Below are positions 41,584-51,489 of a stretch of 64,000 nt of DNA, in pieces; the stretch's first letter is position 1, and each line of letters opens with the position of its first letter. A model generated the notes under the pieces. It worked only from the letters and a program-made list of their open reading frames with translations. It had not been told where the DNA came from and did not search any database. The translations under genes were made by a program, and so were the position numbers. Location: contig NZ_JAINVX010000006.1 in NCBI RefSeq assembly GCF_019880635.1, positions 1 to 64,000 on the forward strand, written 5' to 3'. Source of the stretch: Hanstruepera marina. GTDB taxonomy: Bacteria > Bacteroidota > Bacteroidia > Flavobacteriales > Flavobacteriaceae.

Positions 41584-41624
41584 AAAATTCCAGAAAGCCT
41601 TTGAGGACAACTTTCTGGAATTTT
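41584..41624 (+). terminator. Terminator-like palindrome, copy A of a duplicated 41-bp element
   Basis: AAAATTCCAGAAAG / CTTTCTGGAATTTT stem with a 13-base loop (CCTTTGAGGACAA), followed by a T. The same 41 bases recur exactly at 53172-53212. It ends the receptor transcript. Confidence 0.85.
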
Positions 41625-41720
41625 TACCAAACAACTGCTTTAATTTTAAGTTTTGAAGTACTTGTTGTAGTTCAATAAAACAAGCACTTTTTTATGTTTT
41701 ATAAATAAAGCTTTCAAAAT

Positions 41721-41792
41721 ATGATTTATATCATATTAGGTTAAGTTTTTGTAAAGTATTTTTGAATAATTCAAAATAAGACATATTTATCC
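41721..41792 (+). promoter_or_regulatory. nirK promoter: Fnr box, -7 element and downstream half-operator
   Basis: The box ATGATTTATATCAT (41721-41734) lies 29.5 bp before TATTTTTG (41757-41764). Just after the expected start site is AGACATATTTATCC (41779-41792), which on the minus strand reads GGATAAATATGTCT, a degenerate copy of GGATA-N4-TATCC. A repressor there would block nirK unless NO or nitrite is present. Confidence 0.72.
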
Positions 41793-41820
41793 TATTTAAA
41801 ATAATGCTAATTAAACTATT

Positions 41821-43269
41821 ATGAAAAAAAATAAAATTTTTGCGGGTATTCTTGTAATATTGGTCTTCATGCTAAATTCTTGCTCTGATAAAGAGGAAAA
41901 AAAACAAAATAGTGCCGAAATTTCTGTTAGTCAGGAGATGACAGCGGAATTGACAGCTCCCCCAAATGTGCCAAGACCTATTGGTAGGCGTAAAGCCAAA
42001 AAACTTATTGTTGACATGGAAATTCTTGAAAAAGAAGGAACTATGACTGATGGGACAACTTATGTTTATTGGACTTTCGGTGGTTCTGTACCAGGAAGTT
42101 TTATTAGAACTAGAGTGGGTGATGAGGTTGAATTCACGTTATCTAACCACCCAGATAATAAATTACCTCATAACATTGACCTACATGCCGTTACTGGACC
42201 TGGAGGAGGAGCAACATCTTCATTTGTAGCACCAGGACATGAAAAAACTTTTAGTTTTAAAACACTTAACCCTGGATTATATGTTTATCACTGTGCAACT
42301 GCTCCAGTTGGAATGCACATTGCTAATGGTATGTATGGTTTGATTTTGGTTGAGCCAGAAGGTGGCTTACCACCTGTGGATAAAGAATACTATGTTATGC
42401 AAGGTGATTTTTACACTAAAGGTGAAAATGGAGAACCTGGACTACAACAATTTGACATGCAAAAAGCTGTTGATGAAGATGCTGACTATGTAGTGTTTAA
42501 TGGTAGTGTGGGTTCTTTAACAGGTGACAATGCTATTACAGCTAATGTAGGAGAAACGGTTAGATTATTTGTTGGTAACGGAGGACCTAATTTAGTATCA
42601 TCTTTTCACGTGATTGGTGAAATTTTTGACAATGTTTATATGGAAGGTGGAATGAAGATGAATCATGATGTGCAAACTACATTAGTACCAGCTGGTGGAG
42701 CAGCTATTGTAGAATTTAGAGTAGATGTTCCTGGAACATTCATCTTGGTAGACCACTCCATCTTTAGAGCTTTTAATAAAGGAGCTTTGGGTATGCTTAA
42801 GGTTACTGGAGATGAAGCTAAAACTATCTATTCAGGAACGAAACAAGAAGGTATTTATTTACCAGAAGGAGGAGGCATTCAAACCATGCCAGATGATGGT
42901 AAAGTCAAAACAGAAACAGCTTCTACTGATAAGACTTTAGAAGAAAAAATGGAATCAGGTAAGCAAATATATATGAATACATGTTTTGCTTGTCATCAAG
43001 CAGAAGGTCAAGGTATTCCAAAGGCCTTTCCTCCTTTGGCAAAATCAGATTACCTGAATGCCGATGTTAATCGTGCTATTGGTATTGTGTTAAATGGTAA
43101 AACTGGAGAGATTACTGTAAATGGAGAAGTTTACAATAGTGTTATGACAAGACAATCATTAAGTGCAGATGAGGTTGCAGATGTTATGACCTATATATAT
43201 AATTCTTGGGATAATAACAAAACCAATGTAACAAAAGCTCAAGTAGAGCAAGTTAAGAGTGGTCACTAA
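41821..43269 (+). CDS. nirK: Copper nitrite reductase fused to cytochrome c
   Basis: The 482-residue lipoprotein (lipid Cys21 in MLNSCSD) has two cupredoxin domains. Type 1 copper ligands are His117, Cys158, His166 and probably Met171; type 2 ligands are His122, His157 and a later His (263 or 312). Residues about 375-475 form a fused cytochrome c with heme motif CFACH (388-392) and a probable Met ligand near SVMTRQSL. It reduces nitrite to NO in the periplasm; the attached heme can supply the electron. It leads an operon with nirV, SCO and the nor genes. Confidence 0.96.
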   Translation: MKKNKIFAGILVILVFMLNSCSDKEEKKQNSAEISVSQEMTAELTAPPNVPRPIGRRKAKKLIVDMEILEKEGTMTDGTTYVYWTFGGSVPGSFIRTRVGDEVEFTLSNHPDNKLPHNIDLHAVTGPGGGATSSFVAPGHEKTFSFKTLNPGLYVYHCATAPVGMHIANGMYGLILVEPEGGLPPVDKEYYVMQGDFYTKGENGEPGLQQFDMQKAVDEDADYVVFNGSVGSLTGDNAITANVGETVRLFVGNGGPNLVSSFHVIGEIFDNVYMEGGMKMNHDVQTTLVPAGGAAIVEFRVDVPGTFILVDHSIFRAFNKGALGMLKVTGDEAKTIYSGTKQEGIYLPEGGGIQTMPDDGKVKTETASTDKTLEEKMESGKQIYMNTCFACHQAEGQGIPKAFPPLAKSDYLNADVNRAIGIVLNGKTGEITVNGEVYNSVMTRQSLSADEVADVMTYIYNSWDNNKTNVTKAQVEQVKSGH

Positions 43270-43291
43270 TAATAATTAATAGCAGATACCC

Positions 43292-44065
43292 ATGAAAACT
43301 ATTTTAAGACTGATAATGAGCGTTCTGTTCACCTCATACCTGACAACAGCTTTTTGTCAGTCTGAAATGGTTCCAATAAAAGGGAGCGTTTATACACCTT
43401 TATATGGTAGGGATTCTATGCAAGTAACCATTTCAGATTTTGAAATGGATGTTTATCCAGTTACAAATAAAGAATTTCTGCAATTTGTAAAGAAATACCC
43501 CAAATGGCAACGATCTAAAGTAAAGCGCTTGTTCGCTGATAATAATTACTTGATTAATTGGAAATCTGATACAGAATTAAGCAGTGGTCAATCTCTTAAT
43601 GCACCTGTTACAAATGTATCATGGTTTGTTGCAAATGATTATTGCAAATGTTTAGGAAAGCGATTACCTACAGTAGATGAATGGGAATATGTAGCCATGG
43701 CAGATCAAGATATTGCAGATGCAAGAACTAAAGCAAGTTATAATGAGTACATTTTAAGTTGGTATGAAAAACCAAAAACCTTTAATAATGAAATAGGTAG
43801 CACATTTAAAAATTATTGGAATGTGTATGATTTACATGGTTTGGTTTGGGAATGGACGTCAGATTTTAATTCAGTTTTAGTTTCCGGAGAGTCTAGAAAG
43901 GATGTTGATACAGATACTAATTTATTTTGTGGTAGTGCTGCTATAGGAGCTACAGATCTAATGAATTACGCTGCTTTTATGCGTTACGCTATTCGGGGTA
44001 GTCTAAAAGCAAAATACTCCATGAAAAATCTTGGTTTTCGTTGTGTAAAAGATATAAGTGAATAA
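43292..44065 (+). CDS. nirV: NirV-like formylglycine-generating-enzyme-family protein
   Basis: The 257-residue protein has a signal peptide (TTAFCQ) and an FGE-sulfatase (SUMF1) domain: FEMDVYPVTNKEFLQFV, NVSWFVANDYCKCLGKRLPT, WEWTSDF, closing NLGFRCVKD. NirV proteins of this family often follow nirK. The catalytic cysteines of true formylglycine enzymes are not clearly kept, so a binding or maturation role is likelier. It lies 22 bp after nirK. Confidence 0.85.
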   Translation: MKTILRLIMSVLFTSYLTTAFCQSEMVPIKGSVYTPLYGRDSMQVTISDFEMDVYPVTNKEFLQFVKKYPKWQRSKVKRLFADNNYLINWKSDTELSSGQSLNAPVTNVSWFVANDYCKCLGKRLPTVDEWEYVAMADQDIADARTKASYNEYILSWYEKPKTFNNEIGSTFKNYWNVYDLHGLVWEWTSDFNSVLVSGESRKDVDTDTNLFCGSAAIGATDLMNYAAFMRYAIRGSLKAKYSMKNLGFRCVKDISE

Positions 44066-44067
44066 CA

Positions 44068-44781
44068 ATGAAGAAATTTAAATTACTAATAGCACTTTTT
44101 TTGACATTAACTGTGACTATATCATGTAAGAATGATAAGTCTAATACTGATATGGTTGTTTATCAATGTCCGATGCAATGTGAAGGCAATAAAACCTATA
44201 CTGATGCGGAAAGTTGTCCAGTATGTAAAATGGACTTAAAAGCTATTGACCAAGAACCTGATAAAGTTTTGAATAATCAAGAAATTTCAGATGAATCTAT
44301 TTTCAATTTAACAAATAATTGGAAAACAGAAGAAGGAGGAGCCATTCAACTTGAAGATTTAAAAGGAAAAACCTTGGTTATGGTTATGATTTACACAACC
44401 TGTAAAGCAGCTTGTCCGCGTTTGGTTGCCGATATGCGAAACATTGAAGCACAAGTACCTAAAGAAAATCTAAAAGATTTACAATTTGTATTGGTAAGTA
44501 TAGACCCTAAAAATGATACACCAGAACGATTGAAAGCATTTGCCGAAGAAAATTTAATGGATGATGAGCATTGGACTTTCTTACAAGGTACTGAAAGTGG
44601 TGTTCGAGAATTTGCAAATGTATTAGCTGTAAAATATAAACAAATATCTCCTATAGACTTTTCACATTCAAACATCATTAGTGTATTTAATCCACAAGGA
44701 GAATTAGTGCATCAACAAGAAGGTTTAGGAGTTGATAATAATGAAACTGTTCAAGCCATTCTTGAATTAACAAATAAATAG
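44068..44781 (+). CDS. SCO1/SenC copper chaperone with heavy-metal-binding domain
   Basis: The 237-residue lipoprotein (TVTISCKND) has an N-terminal heavy-metal-binding domain (YQCPMQCEGN, then SCPVCKMDLK, about 29-57). A thioredoxin-fold SCO domain follows (about 75-235) with TTCKAACPRL and a metal-binding His in DFSHSNI. SCO proteins load copper into CuA-type sites; here the client could be NirK, NosZ or an oxidase. It is two bases after nirV. Confidence 0.92.
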   Translation: MKKFKLLIALFLTLTVTISCKNDKSNTDMVVYQCPMQCEGNKTYTDAESCPVCKMDLKAIDQEPDKVLNNQEISDESIFNLTNNWKTEEGGAIQLEDLKGKTLVMVMIYTTCKAACPRLVADMRNIEAQVPKENLKDLQFVLVSIDPKNDTPERLKAFAEENLMDDEHWTFLQGTESGVREFANVLAVKYKQISPIDFSHSNIISVFNPQGELVHQQEGLGVDNNETVQAILELTNK

Positions 44782-44805
44782 AATACTAATCAAAAACTAA
44801 ATAAT

Positions 44806-45249
44806 ATGTTATCAAAAAAACAAGCACGTGCCTTTTTCCTTGGTGGTACTGCAGTGACCTTTATCATATTTATTGGTCTTACTATTTTTTCTTTTAGTAA
44901 GGCTCAAGATCAATCTAATGACGAAAATATCACTGAAGCCGTAGTTCGAGGAAAAACCCTTTGGGAAGAAAATAATTGTATGGGTTGCCATACAATAATG
45001 GGAGAAGGAGCCTATTATGCTCCTGAATTAACTAAAGTAATTGAACGTAGAGGAGAAGGCTATATTAAAGCCGTTTTAACAACACCAGTGGATTGGGCTC
45101 CTAATGGAAGAAAAATGGTAGCTTATGGATTTACCGCTGAAGAAGCTGCGGATTTAATAGCCTTTTTTGAATGGATAGGAGAAATAGATTTAAACGGATT
45201 TGATACCGTGGTATCTCCATTAGCAAAAGATAAAACTAACTCTAACTAA
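44806..45249 (+). CDS. norC: Nitric oxide reductase cytochrome c subunit
   Basis: The 147-residue protein has an N-terminal membrane anchor (about 10-30) and one cytochrome c domain with CMGCHTIMGEGAYYAPEL (about 58-75), the classic NorC signature. It passes electrons from periplasmic donors to NorB. It sits 24 bp after the SCO gene and 8 bp before norB. Confidence 0.96.
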   Translation: MLSKKQARAFFLGGTAVTFIIFIGLTIFSFSKAQDQSNDENITEAVVRGKTLWEENNCMGCHTIMGEGAYYAPELTKVIERRGEGYIKAVLTTPVDWAPNGRKMVAYGFTAEEAADLIAFFEWIGEIDLNGFDTVVSPLAKDKTNSN

Positions 45250-45257
45250 AAGAAATT

Positions 45258-46595
45258 ATGAAATATAAATCACAAAAAGTAGCCTATTGGTTTTTTGCCC
45301 TATCCATGTTATTGTTTGGTTTGCAAATCATATATGGTTTTATTATGGGGTTTGCTCATGCAGGTTATGATGGATTACATGAATTCATTCCGTTTAATAC
45401 AGCAAGAGCAGTACATACTAATTTATTAGTAGTTTGGTTATTATCAGGTTTTATGGGTGCAGCCTATTATATTATTCCTGAAGAAGCGCAACGCGAATTG
45501 GTAAACGTAAAACTCGCTTATGTACAATTAATAAGTTTAGCTTTAGTTGGTGTTATCGCCATTGTAGGCTATCACTTTAACTATTGGGAAGGTCGTAAAT
45601 TTTTAGAAATCCCAAGACCTTTAGATTATTTAGTTGTTGTAAATGTACTGTTGTTTTTAGGACTTATTTTAGCAACCTTATTTAAAGGCAAACGCAAAAC
45701 AACAACCGCACTCGTGCTTTCTATGGGTCTGCTATTTGCAGCCTTGTTATACTTACCAGGTATGCTTCCGTTTGATAGTCAAGTGAAAGATTCTTTCTTC
45801 AGATGGTGGGTAGTTCATCTATGGGTAGAAGGTGTTTGGGAATTAATTATGGGTGGTATCTTATCCTTCTTATTAATAAAACTAACTGGTGTAGATAGAG
45901 AGGTCATTGAAAAATGGTTATACGTCATTGTTGGTTTAACATTCCTATCAGGCGTTTTAGGTACAGGTCACCACTACTATTACATTGGTGTAAATAAAAT
46001 TTGGTTAATCGTTGGAGGTATATTCTCTGCACTAGAGCCTTTAGCATTTTTGGCCATGGCATTATTTGCTGTTAATATGTACCGAAAAGGCGAAAAGAAA
46101 CACCCTAACAAATTAGCATTATACTGGACACTTGGCGCAGCTATAGTTTCGTTTATTGGAGCAGGATTACTTGGTTTCGCACACACGCTGCCACAAACTA
46201 ATATATATACGCATGGTACTTTGGTAACGGCAATGCACGGTCATTTAGCTTTCTGGGGCGCTTACGCTATGATTGTTTTAGCCATTATAAGTTATGCTTT
46301 ACCAAATTTAACAGGTAGAAAACTATATGAAAGTACACGCGGTAGAGCTGCGTATTGGTTGTCTAATATTGGTATTATTGGTATGACGGTGGCCTTTGGT
46401 GTAGCTGGTGTAGCTCAAGTATATTTAGAGCGAAAGTTTAAAATGGAATTTATGGAAGTGCAAAAAGAAATTGAAATCCATTTTATTGTACTTATCCTTT
46501 GTGCAACATTGTTCATGACAGGTATAATTTTATACTTCATTGATTTTTACAAACACGGTAAACCAACAGATGAAGCTCTAGAAATAGCATCATAA
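45258..46595 (+). CDS. norB: Nitric oxide reductase catalytic subunit
   Basis: The 445-residue protein has about 12 membrane helices. Heme/FeB ligands lie in RAVHTNLLVVWLLSGF, HLWVEGVWELIMGG (catalytic His and Glu), GTGHHYYYIG and MHGHLAFWGAYAM. With NorC it reduces 2 NO to N2O. This is the cytochrome-c-dependent form (cNor), as shown by the separate NorC and the lack of an N-terminal extension found in qNor. Confidence 0.97.
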   Translation: MKYKSQKVAYWFFALSMLLFGLQIIYGFIMGFAHAGYDGLHEFIPFNTARAVHTNLLVVWLLSGFMGAAYYIIPEEAQRELVNVKLAYVQLISLALVGVIAIVGYHFNYWEGRKFLEIPRPLDYLVVVNVLLFLGLILATLFKGKRKTTTALVLSMGLLFAALLYLPGMLPFDSQVKDSFFRWWVVHLWVEGVWELIMGGILSFLLIKLTGVDREVIEKWLYVIVGLTFLSGVLGTGHHYYYIGVNKIWLIVGGIFSALEPLAFLAMALFAVNMYRKGEKKHPNKLALYWTLGAAIVSFIGAGLLGFAHTLPQTNIYTHGTLVTAMHGHLAFWGAYAMIVLAIISYALPNLTGRKLYESTRGRAAYWLSNIGIIGMTVAFGVAGVAQVYLERKFKMEFMEVQKEIEIHFIVLILCATLFMTGIILYFIDFYKHGKPTDEALEIAS

Positions 46596-46621
46596 ATACA
46601 GAGTGACTAACTCAAAATAAT

Positions 46622-46664
46622 AATGCCCGCATTACAAACTACAATGCGTAATGCGGGTTTTTCT
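46622..46664 (+). terminator. Terminator or attenuator between norB and norQ
   Basis: A 10-bp stem, CCCGCATTAC / GTAATGCGGG, with a 12-base loop is followed by TTTTTCTTT. It ends 17 bp before norQ, so norQD may be made at a lower level by readthrough. Confidence 0.8.
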
Positions 46665-46681
46665 TTAAACACTAAAACAAA

Positions 46682-47455
46682 ATGAATATTCCTTATTATC
46701 ATGCCATTGGTAAAGAAGTTCAGGTATTTGAACATGCCTATAATTGTAAAATTCCCTTCTTATTAAAAGGACCAACAGGCACAGGAAAATCCAGATTTAT
46801 TGAGCATATGGCTCATAAATTAGACACCAAACTTATAACGATTTCATGTCACGAGGAAACCTCATCAACAGATTTAATAGGCAGATTTATTATTAAAGGT
46901 GCCGAAACCGTTTGGTTAGATGGCCCATTAACCACTGCTGTAAAAGAAGGCCATATTTTATATCTCGATGAAATTGCCGAAGCTCGTCCTGATGTTATTG
47001 TTGCTATTCACTCTTTAACCGATCACAGACGTGAATTGTTTATAGATAAGTTGGGTGAAACTATAAATGCCCATAAAGATTTTATGTTGGTAGCATCATT
47101 CAATCCTGGTTATCAACGTGGATTTAAAGAATTAAAACCTTCAACAAGACAGCGTTTTGTTGCAATTTCATTCGATTATCCAGAAGAAAAAATTGAAGCC
47201 GAAATTTTGGTTTCAGAAACAAATGTTTCAAAAGACGACGCCAAAAGACTGGTAAATATTGCTACAAAAATTAGAAACCTCACCGAGCTTGGTTTAACCG
47301 AAACCGTTTCAACCAGATTATTGGTAGATGCAGCACACTTAATTCACACAGGATTACCAAAACGTTTGGCCGTTCATGTAGCTGTTGTGGAACCCCTAAC
47401 CGATGATTTGGAAGTCATTCAAGCCTTAAAAGATTTAAGTGATTTAATGATATAA
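46682..47455 (+). CDS. norQ: NorQ-type AAA+ ATPase
   Basis: The 257-residue MoxR-class ATPase has Walker A GPTGTGKSR (about 30-38), Walker B ILYLDEIAEA and sensor LVASFNPGY. With NorD it is thought to insert the non-heme iron of NorB. The gap to norD (47456-47529) contains a repeated TTGGCAGT motif but no gene. Confidence 0.94.
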   Translation: MNIPYYHAIGKEVQVFEHAYNCKIPFLLKGPTGTGKSRFIEHMAHKLDTKLITISCHEETSSTDLIGRFIIKGAETVWLDGPLTTAVKEGHILYLDEIAEARPDVIVAIHSLTDHRRELFIDKLGETINAHKDFMLVASFNPGYQRGFKELKPSTRQRFVAISFDYPEEKIEAEILVSETNVSKDDAKRLVNIATKIRNLTELGLTETVSTRLLVDAAHLIHTGLPKRLAVHVAVVEPLTDDLEVIQALKDLSDLMI

Positions 47456-47529
47456 ATTAATTGGCAGTACACAGTATTCAGTTGGCAGTCCAATTGATAC
47501 TGAAAACCGCAAACTGAAGACTAAAGACT

Positions 47530-49305
47530 ATGTTCGAGTTCGAACCAGACGAGTACATATTTACCAAGTTTGCCTTCTTTTTTAAAAAACGTAAAAAGAG
47601 AAAAGAAGCAGAACTTAAACACGCCGTAAATTTAGATGAGATAAAACCAAGGTTAACCATTTTTGCACGCGCAATTACTGGTGAAGCCATCGAGATTTAT
47701 GCAGCAGAACGCGAGGGCGGTTATAGAAACAACAACTTTTTTCTGCCTACTAAATTTTACGATTTTCAATCGGTAAAAGACAATATTTCATTTTATTTAT
47801 TTAGAGTTTTATACTTATCTGTTCAAAAGAATTTAAATTTAAATTGGAACGATAATACCGAACACGACACTTTAGAATCGCAACAAAAAGCACAAGACAC
47901 TTCAAAAGGCGTTTTAAAAGAATTGTTCGAACAATTCCCCATTACAGAAACCTATCACCAAAAATTTGTGTCTTTTTATAACGAAAAAGCCACGAAAAAA
48001 AAACCAGCAGATTTTTCATTTATATATGGAAAATGGATGCGGAATGACATCAAAGACAATTCAGTTGAAAAACTAGAAAACTTTACAGATCAAGTTAAAA
48101 AGGCAAATGAAGAACAGCCCAAAACACTAATAAAATCTAAAGCTGTTGAAGAAATAATTTCGGTACAAATAGACCAAAAACAACTAGAAGATGCGGTATT
48201 ACAGCATCAGTTTGAAAAGGTTGAAACCGCCGAAGAATTTGGAGGGAATTTTAGGGAGATGGATGGTGATGATGATTTAGAAGATCACTCCAACGCGCTC
48301 GATGAAGTTAATATGAAACATACCGTTCGTGTTGATGATACAGCGCATTCCGTCTATCAAGCTGATTTTATTGAAAACACCACCATTGCCGAAAGTGCAG
48401 AAAACGAAAGCAATGGCTACTTTGTGACTTACGATGAATGGAATTACAAAGACCGAAGTTATAAAGAAGACTTCTGCAAAGTATATCCTAAAAATCCTGT
48501 TGTTTCTGACCCTTCGTTTTACAAAAAAACATTAAACGACAACCGCTCTACTTTAATGGGTTTGCGAAAAATGTTGACCACCGTTAATAACAAATACCAG
48601 CAACAGCGCAGGCAACCACAAGGTGAAGAGTTGGATATTGATGCGGTTACCGACTTGTTTGTTGATGTACATACAGGTCATACCCCATTAGAAAAAATCT
48701 ATCTATCCAAGCGTAAAAAAGAAAAAGATCTATCCATTCTATTGTTGTTGGATGTGAGTTTATCCAGTGATGGCTATGCTGCAGGGAATCGGGTTATTGA
48801 TGTTGAAAAACAAGTATCCATTCTGTTTGGAGAAATTTTAAATGAGTTCAATATCGATTTTTCCATCGATTGTTTTTACTCTAAAACTAGAAACCATTCC
48901 AGTTATATCACTTTGAAGGGTTTTGATGAAAACTGGGATGTAGCAAAACATAAAGTGGGCGGTATCGAACCTAGTGGCTATACACGTATTGGTGCAGCTT
49001 TAAGACATTCTGGAGCATTGTTAGATAAACGTGACACCAAAAACAAATGGGTCATTTTAATATCAGACGGAAAGCCAAACGATTATGATAAATACGAAGG
49101 CAAATACGGTATTAATGATGTTAAACAAGCACTTCGAGAACTTAATGAACGTCAAATAAACTCATATGCTTTGGCTATTGAAGCACAAGCCAAATATTAT
49201 TTACCGCAAATGTTTGGACAAAACCATTATCAAATTTTAACCAACCCTGTGGAGTTGTTGCAATCGTTGGTTAAACTTTATGAGCGAATAAAGCATCAAT
49301 CTTAA
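47530..49305 (+). CDS. norD: NorD VWA-domain protein
   Basis: The 591-residue cytoplasmic protein has an unrecognised N-terminal half and a C-terminal von Willebrand A domain (about 390-585). The metal-ion-dependent adhesion motif is LLLDVSLSSDG, with SGYTRIGAAL and ISDGKPND. It partners NorQ in NorBC maturation. Confidence 0.93.
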   Translation: MFEFEPDEYIFTKFAFFFKKRKKRKEAELKHAVNLDEIKPRLTIFARAITGEAIEIYAAEREGGYRNNNFFLPTKFYDFQSVKDNISFYLFRVLYLSVQKNLNLNWNDNTEHDTLESQQKAQDTSKGVLKELFEQFPITETYHQKFVSFYNEKATKKKPADFSFIYGKWMRNDIKDNSVEKLENFTDQVKKANEEQPKTLIKSKAVEEIISVQIDQKQLEDAVLQHQFEKVETAEEFGGNFREMDGDDDLEDHSNALDEVNMKHTVRVDDTAHSVYQADFIENTTIAESAENESNGYFVTYDEWNYKDRSYKEDFCKVYPKNPVVSDPSFYKKTLNDNRSTLMGLRKMLTTVNNKYQQQRRQPQGEELDIDAVTDLFVDVHTGHTPLEKIYLSKRKKEKDLSILLLLDVSLSSDGYAAGNRVIDVEKQVSILFGEILNEFNIDFSIDCFYSKTRNHSSYITLKGFDENWDVAKHKVGGIEPSGYTRIGAALRHSGALLDKRDTKNKWVILISDGKPNDYDKYEGKYGINDVKQALRELNERQINSYALAIEAQAKYYLPQMFGQNHYQILTNPVELLQSLVKLYERIKHQS

Positions 49306-49335
49306 AAAAGAAAAAGCAATTTTAAAACATAAAAA

Positions 49336-50601
49336 ATGAAAAAAATAGTAATTGTATTAGTGATGTTGGTAGTTAATCTCACATTTACGCAAACTTTTGA
49401 AGTTACAGCAGAATTAAGACCACGATTTGAATATAGACATGGTTTTAAAACTTTAGCTGTAGACACACTTGATGCTGCTGTCTTTGTCTCGCAACGTACA
49501 CGTTTAAATTTTCGTTATGGAAGCGAAAAACTAAATGCTTATATAGCAGTTCAAAATGTAAGAGTTTGGGGAGATGTTTCAACTTTGGCAAGTGCAGATA
49601 AAAACGGAACTGCACTTCATGAGGCTTGGGCTGAAATGTTTTTTTCTCCAAAATTATCTATGAAACTAGGTCGTCAAGAAATTATTTATGATGACCATAG
49701 GATTTTTGGTAATGTGGAGTGGGCACAACAAGCAAGGAGTCATGATGCTTTTTTAACAACCTATAAACCTAATGAAAAGCATAGACTGGATTTAGGTTTG
49801 GCTTTAAGTTCCGAAAGCGAATCGTTGTTTGAAATTGATTATGATGTAACAAACTACAAGAATTTCCAATATTTATGGTATCATGGAAATTTTGGTGATG
49901 TTGGTTTAAGCTTTTTATTCTTAAATAATGGGTTGGCTTTTGATAATAATGGTAAACAAGAAGTTGAATATAATCAAACAATTGGTTCGCATGCAACATT
50001 TACTAAAAACAAACTCAAGGTTGATGCATCTTTATATTTCCAAACAGGTAAAATTGCAAAAACAGATTTAAGTGCTTTCAATGCTGCCGCAAATGTTTAC
50101 TATGGATTAGCTAAACATTTTACCGTAGGTTTAGGTGTAGAAATTCTATCTGGTACAGACATGGATGCTACAGATTCTAAATTAAAATCGTTTACGCCAT
50201 GGTTTGGAACTAACCACAAGTTTAATGGTTGGATGGATTATTTTTATGTAGGAAACCATATTAATTCGGTTGGTCTATTAGACATATATGCAACATTCAA
50301 GTTTAAAAAAGATAAGCTATCAGCAATGCTTATTCCTCATTTCTTTTCTTCTGCAGCAAATGTTGTAAATAGTACAGGAAAAACCATGGACAATGCTTTA
50401 GGTACTGAAATTGATTTTGTTTTTGGGTATAAATACACCAACAATATTAGTTTTAATTTAGGCTATTCTCAAATGTTTGCAACAGAGACTATGGAAGTTT
50501 TAAAAGGAGGTGATAAAGATGCAACCAATAATTGGGCTTGGGTAATGATTACTTTTAAACCAAAACTATTTACATATTCTAACCCTTCAGAAAAACAATA
50601 A
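49336..50601 (+). CDS. Outer-membrane porin, alginate-export-like
   Basis: The 421-residue product has a signal peptide (MLVVNLTFTQ). A long beta-rich barrel follows (FEVTAELRPRFEYRHGFK, LRFGS-type strands), ending in an aromatic strand (WAWVMITFKPKLF). The layout matches the alginate-export porin family seen in many Bacteroidota. It follows norD by 30 bp, so it is in the nor operon, where a channel for nitrite or other small anions is plausible but unproven. Confidence 0.82.
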   Translation: MKKIVIVLVMLVVNLTFTQTFEVTAELRPRFEYRHGFKTLAVDTLDAAVFVSQRTRLNFRYGSEKLNAYIAVQNVRVWGDVSTLASADKNGTALHEAWAEMFFSPKLSMKLGRQEIIYDDHRIFGNVEWAQQARSHDAFLTTYKPNEKHRLDLGLALSSESESLFEIDYDVTNYKNFQYLWYHGNFGDVGLSFLFLNNGLAFDNNGKQEVEYNQTIGSHATFTKNKLKVDASLYFQTGKIAKTDLSAFNAAANVYYGLAKHFTVGLGVEILSGTDMDATDSKLKSFTPWFGTNHKFNGWMDYFYVGNHINSVGLLDIYATFKFKKDKLSAMLIPHFFSSAANVVNSTGKTMDNALGTEIDFVFGYKYTNNISFNLGYSQMFATETMEVLKGGDKDATNNWAWVMITFKPKLFTYSNPSEKQ

Positions 50602-50609
50602 TATTGAAA

Positions 50610-50645
50610 AAAGCCTAATTGAAATAACTCAATTAGGCTTTAATT
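50610..50645 (+). terminator. Intrinsic terminator
   Basis: A 12-bp perfect stem, AAAGCCTAATTG / CAATTAGGCTTT, with an eight-base loop and AATTTTT after it. It ends the norQD-porin unit; the next start codon is only 18 bp further on. Confidence 0.85.
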
Positions 50646-50662
50646 TTTAAAACTTCAATTAG

Positions 50663-51244
50663 GTGGAAAGCGCAAAAATAGATTATAAAAATATTTTTTA
50701 TCCTCCAGGGGGCATCCTAATCTGGATTGTTATTTTTTTAGAGCTCATTACCTTTGGTATGGCTTTGGTTGCTATGGCTTACAGTAGCAAAGAAGAACCT
50801 GAAGTTTTTCATTCTTCTCGACTACTTTTAAACAGTACTATTGGTGCAATAAACACACTGTTTTTAATTGGAAGCGGTTATTGTATGGCAAAAGCGGTAC
50901 ATTATTTTAAAGTTAATAATCTAAAAAAGGCTTCATTGTTTTTAAAATTGACGCTGTTGGGCGGTTTGCTGTTTATTGGTTTAAAAGGTGTTGAATATTA
51001 CGATAAGATTGAGGCTGGCTACACCATAGGCTATAACACGTTTTTTTTGTTTTATTGGATGATTACACTATTTCATGTTATTCATGTGTTGGTAGGTATG
51101 GTTATTTTGGTGCTTGTGTTTTTTGGTATTTGTAAAAAGGGTACTGAAGCCAATATAGAAAACATTGAAGCAAGCGCTGCCTTTTGGCATATGTGCGATT
51201 TAATTTGGGTGCTTTTATTCCCAGTAATTTATTTAATTTTTTAA
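50663..51244 (+). CDS. norE: NorE-like heme-copper oxidase subunit III protein
   Basis: The 193-residue protein has five membrane helices and matches cytochrome oxidase subunit III (FYPPGGILIWIVIFLELITF near the start, WHMCDLIWVLLFPVIYL at the end). Such NorE proteins accompany NorBC and aid its activity. The start is GTG, because no ATG lies near the conserved N-terminus. Confidence 0.88.
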   Translation: MESAKIDYKNIFYPPGGILIWIVIFLELITFGMALVAMAYSSKEEPEVFHSSRLLLNSTIGAINTLFLIGSGYCMAKAVHYFKVNNLKKASLFLKLTLLGGLLFIGLKGVEYYDKIEAGYTIGYNTFFLFYWMITLFHVIHVLVGMVILVLVFFGICKKGTEANIENIEASAAFWHMCDLIWVLLFPVIYLIF

Positions 51245-51245
51245 G

Positions 51246-51482
51246 ATGAAAAGTGCCAAAATTACATTGGGAGTTTTAATATTACTTACCCTTATTTCAG
51301 CATTATTTGCACAACAAACATTAAGTTATTCAGCCATAATAATACTAGCGCTTGCGGGATTGAAATTTTTAGGAATTAGCTACTATTTTATAGAGTTAAT
51401 TAAGGCTCATGTGTTTTGGCGATTCATTGTTGCTGCATTTGTTTTTATCATTTTAGCAATCATTTTGGTTATTCGCTATTAG
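51246..51482 (+). CDS. norF: NorF-like / subunit IV small membrane protein
   Basis: The 78-residue protein has three membrane helices and the COX4_pro layout (FLGISYYFIELIKAHVFWRF). It starts one base after norE. NorF-type proteins support NorBC. Assignment rests on size, topology and position. Confidence 0.8.
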   Translation: MKSAKITLGVLILLTLISALFAQQTLSYSAIIILALAGLKFLGISYYFIELIKAHVFWRFIVAAFVFIILAIILVIRY

Positions 51483-51489
51483 CTTTAGG

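Noticed and set aside
47456-47529. Repeated TTGGCAGT tract before norD as a regulatory site
   Set aside because: It looks like a short simple repeat; it shows no palindrome and no link to promoter elements.
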